This document shows positions 23,301 through 29,887 of a DNA stretch of 44,282 bases, piece by piece. The position numbers and the translations under genes are program-made. Numbering within the stretch: the first letter of the stretch is position 1; every line of letters begins with the position of its first letter. Where the stretch lies: NCBI RefSeq assembly GCF_000766945.1, contig NZ_KN266213.1, positions 4,498 to 48,779 of the forward strand. The letters are read 5' to 3'. The notes beneath the pieces were generated by a model, which was not told the DNA's origin, ran no database searches, and worked only from the letters and a program-made list of their open reading frames with translations. The stretch is from Cellvibrio mixtus subsp. mixtus J3-8 (GTDB lineage Bacteria; Pseudomonadota; Gammaproteobacteria; Pseudomonadales; Cellvibrionaceae).

Positions 23301-23667
23301 GAAACCAGGGATGTTGATCCGATGTGTGGTTAATAACAAGCTCGGTGATAATCCGCAAACCGCGTTTATGCGCTTCTTTTATAAAATGGCGCACTTCACT
23401 CATAGTGCCATAGGAAGGTTCAATTGCACGGTAGTCAGCAATGTCGTAACCATCATCGCGCATGGGGGATGGATAGAACGGTAAAAGCCAGATGGCAGTG
23501 ACGCCAAGTTCAGCAATGTAATCCAGCTTGGTAATTAACCCGGCAAAATCCCCTACTCCATCGTTATTTGAATCGAAATAGGATTTCACATGCACCTGAT
23601 AAATTACTGCATCTTTATACCAGGTAGAGTCACCTAAAAGCACATTGCGATTATTCTGCTTCGCCAT
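20374..23667 (-). CDS. treS: Trehalose synthase fused to a maltokinase-like domain (TreS-Mak)
   Basis: A 1097-aa cytoplasmic fusion protein. Residues 1 to about 555 are a GH13 trehalose synthase that interconverts maltose and trehalose: nucleophile region DGLRLDAIPYL (about 210), acid/base LLAEANLW (about 254) and RNHDELTLE (about 317) are intact. The remainder aligns with maltokinase, which normally makes maltose 1-phosphate for GlgE. In that half the usual HGD catalytic motif reads HGN (H943-G944-N945, codon AAT at 20833-20835), and the metal-binding DFEGEP motif reads CFDEFP, so the kinase may be inactive. ATG 23667 is preferred over 23679 because GAGG lies correctly before it. It is divergent from the DUF4142 and glgA-treZYX genes. 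Confidence 0.93.
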   Translation of the reverse strand: MAKQNNRNVLLGDSTWYKDAVIYQVHVKSYFDSNNDGVGDFAGLITKLDYIAELGVTAIWLLPFYPSPMRDDGYDIADYRAIEPSYGTMSEVRHFIKEAHKRGLRIITELVINHTSDQHPWFQKARLAKKNSKARNFYVWSDTNQKYEGTRIIFSDTESSNWTWDPIAGQYFWHRFYSNQPDLNFDNPDVLKEVLSIMRFWFDIGVDGLRLDAIPYLVEREGTLNENLPETHAVLKKIRAELNEHYPDRMLLAEANLWPEDIQQYFGNGDECHMAFHFPLMPRMYMAIAQEDRFPIIDILRQMPEIPENCQWAIFLRNHDELTLEMVTDQERDYLWNHYATDKRARLNLGIRRRLAPLVERDRRRIELLKSLLLSMPGTPTIYYGDEIGMGDNIFLGDRHGVRTPMQWTNDRNGGFSRADPASLTLPLIMDPLYGFQAINVEAQARDAHSLLNWTRRMLSVRKQQKAFGRGSLKILSPANRRILAYLREYGTGETSEIILCVANMSRAAQAGELDLTAYAGKIPIEMIGGTRFPAITTLNYQLTLPPYGFYWFLLVDENQMRSWNVTPADVLPELPTLIIKLSLLEIFLLPAKTVLEQECLPVYLQNRPWFHYWAGVAEEFRLDYPLSFGEASQPYVFAELEMINAAVSGARYHLALGVVAEHLASTLSKQLTVTRLRQKRVAGLLVDAFSLPEFNRKLINCFYQQHVYRYENSEIQFLAKSELPELSDAQLDDIQMLSHPHTLLVLVGNAVVIKPVRTIIYGPHPFVQLSDYLHQHHYVNAIKVLAEMHRVDQQGSSSLAILQEYLVNQGDAWQWTHNTLERGFRDQTTAGSSSMNEQVPALVELENFAGVMGKRLGEMHVVLALPSDQPEFGMVLASSEMIAVWVKRIVNRLDELIQLLKQHSSADVVESANRLEKDLPAIAKHLEAHIPQLEGAPHIRTHGNLHLGQILVVRGDAFFGCFDEFPAASLIAARSPANPFKDVTDLLLSFDDAASAAVRNISDADPLANIEQAQALAVLYRQRVKTAFYKSYQLATESLPAFWDQPDRVALALQYASVENRINHVLRGASNTSLLQIHLHTLEERLVGILGNNGNG

Positions 23668-24149
23668 CACACACCTCATCCAGGCTTATTAGAAAAATAA
23701 ACGTTATGAATTTCTTCCATAAGCTTTATTAAAAAACTATCAAAGCCGGGTGCAAAATATAGACCAGCAAAAAATGTTCAGGTCTAAATAATTTTCCAAT
23801 TAAAACTATTTCCTTCCACGTAAACCCGTGAACCCCGGATATTGCTTATCAAGCACCATCAGCGCCCATAGCTTTAAGCTTACCATATGCCCTATCTATT
23901 GAAATTATTACAATAACGCCAGTAGAAATGATGCCCTTGCGCGCCATTTTCGAAATTTTTTTCTATATCGGGAATTTTTCCTCTGTGCCAGATGCCCCAG
24001 AAATAACCATCATGACGCGGGTTATGCGTAGAAAATAAAATTATTTTTTTATGAAATAAAATCTGGCTTGAATGTTGCGTACACAACAAATACAAAAACC
24101 AGATCTTCGCTCATGATCTTTAAATTTTGTTCAATAAGAGGCAACAATC
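23668..24149. other. Divergent intergenic region between treS and the DUF4142 gene
   Basis: About 480 bases, AT-rich, with no convincing gene. A 67-codon leftward frame at 23892-24095 has no recognisable protein features and I take it as chance. The region must hold the treS promoter (leftward) and the promoter of the DUF4142 gene (rightward, candidate at 24068-24096). I see no riboswitch or tRNA. Confidence 0.5.
24068..24096 (+). promoter_or_regulatory. Candidate promoter of the DUF4142 gene with overlapping dyad
   Basis: TTGAAT (24068-24073) and TACAAA (24091-24096) are separated by 17 bases, a sigma-70-like spacing. The spacer contains a near-palindrome, TGTTG and CAACA around GTAC (24073-24088), that could bind a regulator. 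Evidence is consensus likeness only. Confidence 0.35.
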
Positions 24150-24692
24150 ATGAAAATGACTAAATACATTATGACTTCCCTGTTCACTGTGGCATTAGGT
24201 ACCTGCAGCATCGCGGCAATGGCCGACATAGATGCAGAGGATTTTGTTGATGAAGCTGCTGCAAAAAATATTGCCGAAATTGAAGCAGCAAAATTGGCAT
24301 TGGATAAGTCTACTTACCCTGCCGTGCGCACCTTCGCGCAAAAAATGATTAATGAGCACAGTGCCAACAACACTGAAATACGCAGCCTGGCAACTCGCAA
24401 AAAAGTTGATGTGACTGATGAAGCTGAACTGACCAGTAAAGCCAAGGCGGCTATTTTAAAGCAACGTGACGGCGAATCATTTGATGTCGCGTATGCCAAC
24501 AACCAAGTGAGCGCGCATAAAGATGCACTCGAATTTTATAAGGATGCAGCCAAGTCAAAAGATGCAGACGTGCGCACTTTTGCAGTAGCTACTGTTCCTA
24601 AAATTCAACATCACTTGAAAGAAGCGGAAGCATTGGTGAGCGAATTGGCTAAAAACAGCCCGAACGTTAGCACCAAGGCTGAAACTGAATAA
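24150..24692 (+). CDS. Periplasmic DUF4142 protein
   Basis: A 180-aa protein starting at ATG 24150 after AGAGG. It has a signal peptide (MKMTKY, hydrophobic core to about 20, cleavage near AAMA-D at 25). The mature part is the DUF4142 four-helix ferritin-like domain: DFVDEAAAKNIAEIEAAKLA, FAQKMINEHSANNTEI, and the later repeat NNQVSAHKDALEFY with FAVATVPKIQHHLKEAEAL. Function of the family is not established; it is often linked to envelope or general stress. A hairpin follows its stop, so it is probably its own transcription unit. Confidence 0.9.
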   Translation: MKMTKYIMTSLFTVALGTCSIAAMADIDAEDFVDEAAAKNIAEIEAAKLALDKSTYPAVRTFAQKMINEHSANNTEIRSLATRKKVDVTDEAELTSKAKAAILKQRDGESFDVAYANNQVSAHKDALEFYKDAAKSKDADVRTFAVATVPKIQHHLKEAEALVSELAKNSPNVSTKAETE

Positions 24693-24717
24693 AACAATCG
24701 CCTCTGGCGATGACCGC

Positions 24718-24754
24718 ATTACCTGAAAGAAGTTCATAGCTTCTTTCAGGTAAT
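24718..24754. terminator. Perfect hairpin after the DUF4142 gene
   Basis: A 15-base-pair perfect stem (ATTACCTGAAAGAAG with CTTCTTTCAGGTAAT) and a seven-base loop TTCATAG lie 26 bases after the stop codon. A clear T tract is missing, so it may be a terminator with help from the AT-rich stem or an mRNA-stabilising hairpin. Confidence 0.55.
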
Positions 24755-24791
24755 CATTCAATAACTGCAATGATACCAAGAGGAAATTATC

Positions 24792-25169
24792 ATGCCTCAA
24801 CGTAGCGATAGCAAAGCAAAATATACCGACAAACAAAAACGCAAAGCGGAACATATTGAAGACGGTTACAAAGAAAAAGGCGTTTCCAGTGCGAAAGCAG
24901 AACAAATCGCCTGGGCTACCGTAAATAAACAATCCGGTGGGGGCGAAAAATCAGGCTCCGGTGTAAATAAACCGGCCAGCGAAAAACGTAAAGCGCGTGA
25001 AGACTCAGCCCAAAATGCAGCGGACACTCGCAAGAAAAAAGAAAACCCCAACTCACTGGAATCACAAACCAAAATCAGTTTATTGGAAAAAGCCCGCAAC
25101 AAAAATATTGCTGGCCGTTCCGGTATGAACAAGCAGGAATTGATTTTAGCGTTACGTAGAGCGTCGTAA
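24792..25169 (+). CDS. Small basic protein with Rho_N/SAP-like C-terminus
   Basis: A 125-aa, strongly basic protein often annotated as a plasmid stabilisation protein, although no plasmid link is seen here. The N-terminus YTDKQKRKAEHIEDGYKEKG and AEQIAWATVNKQSGGG is the typical conserved part. A low-complexity Lys-rich linker follows, and then KISLLEKARNKNIAGRSGMN and a basic helix resemble the Rho N-terminal/SAP-like motif that binds nucleic acid. ATG 24792 is preceded by AGAGGA. In relatives such genes lie among stress genes, which agrees with the neighbours here. The precise function is unknown. Confidence 0.85.
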   Translation: MPQRSDSKAKYTDKQKRKAEHIEDGYKEKGVSSAKAEQIAWATVNKQSGGGEKSGSGVNKPASEKRKAREDSAQNAADTRKKKENPNSLESQTKISLLEKARNKNIAGRSGMNKQELILALRRAS

Positions 25170-25303
25170 GCTGTTTATTCATCGGGTTTGCGGTGGAATT
25201 TAAGGATAGGGCTCTCTCGCGGGAGTTAACTAAGGCGCTGGTGTACATAACCTATGTGCTATCAGGCTATCGCTTAATTGTATTTTTGTAACGAGCGTGA
25301 ATT

Positions 25304-26410
25304 ATGTTGAATGAATGGCTGGAACAATTCCCCGAACTTACCTGGTTAACGATTGCAATCGTTGTATTTATTGCCCTTGCTATTATCGCGCGGATTGTCA
25401 GCCGGATTATTACGCACGTTTTTACGCCTTTTTCATTTGCACGCGACATTTTGGAGCGCATTCGCGATCCATTGCATTTATTGATTCCGTTGATAGGCCT
25501 GCAAACAGTATCGAGATCTGCTCCGCAAGATATGACCGGCATTAATGCCATTAACCATATCACCTTGCTGGCAATTATTGGCGCGGTAACCTGGTTGGGT
25601 TTGCGCGCAGTCGATGCAGTGCAACAACTTATTTACAAACATAACCCGATTAATATCAGCGACAACTTGCACGCCCGGCGCATTCAAACCCAAACCAAAG
25701 TTCTGGTGCACACCCTCAGTTTCCTGGTCATTTTATTTGGCCTTTCCGCGATGTTGATGACCTTCCCTATCGCACGGCAATTTGGAACCAGCTTGCTAGC
25801 GTCTGCCGGCGTTGCCGGTTTGGTGCTGGGCTTTGCTGCCAAACCGGTGCTGGGGAATTTAATCGCAGGTTTACAAATTGCTATCACCCAGCCTATTCGC
25901 CTTGATGATGTAGTGATTGTCGCGGGCGAATGGGGACGCATTGAAGAAATAACCGGTACCTATGTAGTAGTACGTATTTGGGACGACCGCCGCCTGATTG
26001 TTCCGCTGCAATGGTTTATCGAAAACCCCTTCCAAAACTGGACTCGAAAAACCACCGAATTGTTGGGATTCTTTTATTTATGGCTGGATTATTCCGTGCC
26101 TATCGAGCCCATCCGCGAGGAAGCAACGCGCCTGTGTAAAGAAGTTCCGCAATTGTGGGATGGCAGGGTATGCGGTGTACAAGTTACCGATACCGACGCC
26201 AAAAGTATCCAGATACGCGTTTTAATCAGCACTACCGATTCTTCTAAAAATTGGGACTTGCGCTGTTATCTGCGCGAGAACCTGATTAATTTTATTATGA
26301 AAAATTATCCCGATTCCTTGCCGCAACTGCGCGCCATGTTACGCGAAAAGGAACCACCAGCCCCACCTGTGGACACACATCCAGAACCAGAACGCCAACC
26401 ACCGGTATAG
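25304..26410 (+). CDS. MscS-family mechanosensitive ion channel
   Basis: A 368-aa inner-membrane channel. Hydrophobic segments are at about 12-40, 85-110 and 132-153, and the pore helix at about 161-192 has the family sequence SAGVAGLVLGFAAKPVLGNL. The beta domain follows: RLDDVVIVAGEWGRIEEITG, then VVVRIWDDRRLIVPLQWF. The C-terminus is Pro-rich. The channel would release solutes upon hypo-osmotic shock, which complements the trehalose genes next to it. The glgA start lies ten bases after its stop, so both are likely in one transcript. The Shine-Dalgarno is weak. Confidence 0.92.
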   Translation: MLNEWLEQFPELTWLTIAIVVFIALAIIARIVSRIITHVFTPFSFARDILERIRDPLHLLIPLIGLQTVSRSAPQDMTGINAINHITLLAIIGAVTWLGLRAVDAVQQLIYKHNPINISDNLHARRIQTQTKVLVHTLSFLVILFGLSAMLMTFPIARQFGTSLLASAGVAGLVLGFAAKPVLGNLIAGLQIAITQPIRLDDVVIVAGEWGRIEEITGTYVVVRIWDDRRLIVPLQWFIENPFQNWTRKTTELLGFFYLWLDYSVPIEPIREEATRLCKEVPQLWDGRVCGVQVTDTDAKSIQIRVLISTTDSSKNWDLRCYLRENLINFIMKNYPDSLPQLRAMLREKEPPAPPVDTHPEPERQPPV

Positions 26411-26420
26411 CGAGAAATTT

Positions 26421-27995
26421 ATGAATCATTCAGTTAACCGGAAATTATTAAGCGATAACAAGCTGGAGCCTACGTTTGCGGAGCGGCTAAAAACATTTCG
26501 TGAGGACCATGCTCCCCGGAAAAAAGTATTGTTTGTTACGCCGGAATATACAGGGCTTATAAAGGCGGGTGGATTGGGCGATGTTTCGGCGGCGCTACCG
26601 CGAGCACTATTGCACCAGCACGATGTAAGAATTTTAATCCCCGGTTACCGCTCAATTCTGCAGAAAAATTTTCCGATGAAAATTGTCGCCCGACTTGAGG
26701 GGCTGGCAAAAATTCCAGCGTGCAAAATCGGGCAGATACAATTGGAGAATGGCCCGATTATTTATCTTTTACTCTGCCCGGAATTGTATGATCGGACAGG
26801 TTCCCCCTATGCATCGCCAGAAGGCAATGAATGGGACGATAACCATATTCGCTTCGCGCGCCTGGGGCTTGCTGCAGCTGATCTCGCGCTGGGCAAAGGG
26901 CATTTAAGCTGGCGCCCTGACATAGTTCACAGCAATGATTGGCCCAGCGCCCTCGCCCCTGCGTACATGGCGTTGCGCCACCAATCCACCCCGACTGTAT
27001 TTACCATTCACAACCTCGCTTTTCAGGGCTTATTCAATCCGGAAACCGGAAATGACATTGGCTTGCCAGCGCAGGTTTTTAATACCGAAGAAATGGAATT
27101 CTTTGGGAAGTTATCATTTTTAAAAGCAGGCCTCGTTTATTCGAATTCGATTACTACTGTGAGTGAAAATTACGCCCGTGAAATTACTCGCCCGGAATTT
27201 GGTTGCGGCTTGCATGGATTGTTACAAAAAAAATCCGCACAGGGGCAATTGCAAGGAATTACCAACGGCATTGATGACAGTTGGGAGCCGAGCACTGATC
27301 CTTATTTAGTGGAAAGTTTTTCGCCGCGCCAATGGGAAGCAAAACGCGCGAACACACGCTATGTAGAAAATCGTTTCAATCTCGCTGCCAATGACGGGCC
27401 GATGTTTGCCGTGGTTTCGCGTCTCGCACCGCAAAAAGGTGTGGATCTCACCCTGGGAATTGCAGATTCACTAGTGCGCGCTGGCGGGCGGTTGGCGGTG
27501 ATGGGAACCGGCGATTCGTCGCTGGAAAATGCGTTAGTGAAACTCGCCAAACGCTACCCGAAACAAGTCGGTGTACATATAGGGTTTAATGAAAATGAAT
27601 CGCGCCGCTTTTTTGCCGGCAGCGATTTTTTGTTAATGCCATCGCGCTTTGAACCTTGCGGTTTAAGCCAGATGTACGCACAACGATTTGGCTCCTTGCC
27701 TATTGCGACCTGCACTGGCGGCCTTGCCGATACAATTGAAGATGGCCTTAACGGTTTTCTTTTTAAAGAAGCGACATTAAGCAGTTACAACGAAGCCATC
27801 CAGCGCGCATTAAATGTTTACGAGTATCCTGAATTGTTAAATGCAATGCGTTGCCATGCGATGAACTCACCACAATATTGGCGCGAATCCGTTCGGCCTT
27901 ATCATCAGCTGTACCAGCAAGTTATTAATAAGCGGCCTTATCCACACACCGGGACAACACATTTAATTTCAGGAGGATTACGCCAATGTCGATGA
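26421..27995 (+). CDS. glgA: Glycogen synthase (GT5)
   Basis: A 524-aa GT5 enzyme that builds alpha-1,4-glucan from ADP-glucose. A 35-residue N-terminal extension precedes the core start KKVLFVTPEYTGLIKAGG. The nucleotide-sugar loop KAGGLGD (about 49-55) replaces the usual KTGGLGD. Other markers are HSNDWPSALAPAYM, VSRLAPQKGVDL, MPSRFEPCGLSQMYAQRFGS, and CTGGLADT. The end overlaps the treZ start by ten bases, so translation of the two is probably coupled. The glgC gene for ADP-glucose synthesis is not in the window. Confidence 0.95.
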   Translation: MNHSVNRKLLSDNKLEPTFAERLKTFREDHAPRKKVLFVTPEYTGLIKAGGLGDVSAALPRALLHQHDVRILIPGYRSILQKNFPMKIVARLEGLAKIPACKIGQIQLENGPIIYLLLCPELYDRTGSPYASPEGNEWDDNHIRFARLGLAAADLALGKGHLSWRPDIVHSNDWPSALAPAYMALRHQSTPTVFTIHNLAFQGLFNPETGNDIGLPAQVFNTEEMEFFGKLSFLKAGLVYSNSITTVSENYAREITRPEFGCGLHGLLQKKSAQGQLQGITNGIDDSWEPSTDPYLVESFSPRQWEAKRANTRYVENRFNLAANDGPMFAVVSRLAPQKGVDLTLGIADSLVRAGGRLAVMGTGDSSLENALVKLAKRYPKQVGVHIGFNENESRRFFAGSDFLLMPSRFEPCGLSQMYAQRFGSLPIATCTGGLADTIEDGLNGFLFKEATLSSYNEAIQRALNVYEYPELLNAMRCHAMNSPQYWRESVRPYHQLYQQVINKRPYPHTGTTHLISGGLRQCR

Positions 27996-29800
27996 GGACT
28001 CAACATTTTGGCGCTGTCACCCAAGGCAAAGGTTATACCCGTTTTTCATTATGGGCACCCGATGCGCGCGACGTACATTTGCAATTTCGCAAAGGCGATA
28101 CATTGCCAATGGAGCGCAGGCAAGAATGGTTCGAACTCACTGCTGCCGCCACGGGTGGCGATGCATACCGCTTTATTATCAATAATGAATTACCCGTACC
28201 GGACCCTGCAGCCGGTGCACAACATCACGATGTGCACAATTGGAGCCTCGTTGTCGATCACTCGACTTATCAATGGAATTGCAATGACTGGCGTGGCCGC
28301 CCGTGGCATGAAACTGTTATCTATGAATTGCATGCAGGTTTAATGGGCGGATTTTCCGGTGTAACCAAACACCTGCCGTTATTAATGGAATTGGGCGTTA
28401 CCGCTATTGAGTTAATGCCATTGCACGAATTTCCCGGCAGCCGCAATTGGGGTTACGACGGTGCCTTGTTATTCGCACCGGACGCCAGTTATGGCACCCC
28501 CGACGAATTAAAACATTTAATTGATTGCGCGCACGAATTGGGAATTATGGTGTTTGTTGATGTGGTCTATAACCATTTTGGCCCGGATGGAAATTACCTG
28601 AACAATTACGCCAGCCATTTTTTTCGCCCCGATGTCCACACCCCCTGGGGTGCCGCTATTGATTTCCAGCGCAATGAAGTGCGCGAATTTTTTATTGAAA
28701 ATGCATTGATGTGGTTGCTGGATTATCGCGTGGATGGTTTGCGTTTTGATGCGGTACATGCAATCCAGGATGCTGATTTCCTTGCGGCGATGGCAGCGCA
28801 AATTCGCGCCGCTGTGCCCGCAGAACGTCATATCCATTTAATGCTGGAAAATGAAAATAATTCTGCAACCTTGCTGAGCCAGGGTTACAACGCACAATGG
28901 AATGACGATGGCCACAATATTTTGCATCACCTGTTAACAGGCGAGCACGAAGGTTATTACGCCGATTTCTCTGAACGTGCAACAGAAAAACTGGCGCGTT
29001 TTTTAAGTGAAGGATTTATTTACCAGGGCGACACTACTCGCCATGGAAAGCCACGCGGTGAACCTAGCGGTCATTTGCCACCAACATCATTTATTTTGTT
29101 TCTGCAAAACCACGATCAGGTAGGCAACCGCGCCTTTGGTGAACGCTTGACGCAACTCGCGCGTAAAGAAGCCTTGGAAGCTGCGACCGTTTTATTACTT
29201 CTCTCTCCGATGGTTCCACTGTTATTTATGGGGGAAGAATGGGGCGCGGAACAACCCTTCCTGTATTTCACTGATCACAAACCTGAATTAGCCACAGCCG
29301 TACGCGATGGCCGCCGCAACGAATTTGCAGCGTTCAGTTTTTTTAATCGCGATGATGTTCGCGAGCAAATTCCCGACCCGAATGCACTTGAGACATTCAA
29401 CCAATCGCGTCTGGATTTTGCAGAGTGCTTGCAACCGGCGCACCGCGAGCGCTTGTCGTTATACCGGGAATTACTCGCGTTGCGAAAAAAAGAAATCATT
29501 CCACGTTTGCCAGGAACAGTTGCGGCAGGTGCGCATATTTTAGGAGATAAAGCAGTCAGCGCCCGTTGGTTATTAAATGACGGGCGCGAATTGCGCATCG
29601 ATATTAATCTCAGCGAAGGCGCGGTGACTATAAATCCTGCCTGGAACGGCCATCGTGTTTTGTACAGCCACCGCGTTAGCGATGATGATTATCAACACAA
29701 TATTTTGCCGGGACTCAGTGCACTCGCCATTCTTGAACATCACCACCAGGATGAGGCAACACAAGCACCTGAATCATACGCGAGCGCCAACGATGATTAA
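27986..29800 (+). CDS. treZ: Malto-oligosyltrehalose trehalohydrolase
   Basis: A 604-aa GH13 enzyme that releases trehalose from maltooligosyltrehalose made by TreY. An N-terminal CBM48-like domain (FSLWAPDARDVHLQF) precedes the barrel with the nucleophile region VDGLRFDAVHAI (about 250), the acid/base HLMLENENN (about 286) and QNHDQVGNR (about 374). The start ATG 27986 has AGGAGG upstream and overlaps the end of glgA. It is separated from treY by about 87 bases that contain a small tandem repeat. The MalQ gene found between these in Pseudomonas aeruginosa is absent. Confidence 0.95.
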   Translation: MSMRTQHFGAVTQGKGYTRFSLWAPDARDVHLQFRKGDTLPMERRQEWFELTAAATGGDAYRFIINNELPVPDPAAGAQHHDVHNWSLVVDHSTYQWNCNDWRGRPWHETVIYELHAGLMGGFSGVTKHLPLLMELGVTAIELMPLHEFPGSRNWGYDGALLFAPDASYGTPDELKHLIDCAHELGIMVFVDVVYNHFGPDGNYLNNYASHFFRPDVHTPWGAAIDFQRNEVREFFIENALMWLLDYRVDGLRFDAVHAIQDADFLAAMAAQIRAAVPAERHIHLMLENENNSATLLSQGYNAQWNDDGHNILHHLLTGEHEGYYADFSERATEKLARFLSEGFIYQGDTTRHGKPRGEPSGHLPPTSFILFLQNHDQVGNRAFGERLTQLARKEALEAATVLLLLSPMVPLLFMGEEWGAEQPFLYFTDHKPELATAVRDGRRNEFAAFSFFNRDDVREQIPDPNALETFNQSRLDFAECLQPAHRERLSLYRELLALRKKEIIPRLPGTVAAGAHILGDKAVSARWLLNDGRELRIDINLSEGAVTINPAWNGHRVLYSHRVSDDDYQHNILPGLSALAILEHHHQDEATQAPESYASANDD

Positions 29801-29820
29801 CTGACATACAGGAACCACTG

Positions 29821-29852
29821 TTCAGGAATAACAATGTTCAGGAATAACAATC
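29821..29852. repeat. Tandem 16-base duplication before treY
   Basis: TTCAGGAATAACAAT is repeated head to tail at 29821-29836 and 29837-29852 (the last base of each copy differs, G or C). It contains an in-frame ATG at 29834 for a longer treY frame. It looks like a slippage duplication in the leader. Confidence 0.85.
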
Positions 29853-29887
29853 GCAACAACGGAACATGTATTGGAAGAGGCAAGAAT

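Noticed and set aside
23892-24095. A 67-codon leftward frame between treS and the DUF4142 gene
   Set aside because: It has no ribosome binding site, no recognisable protein pattern, and occupies a divergent promoter region. I treat it as chance.
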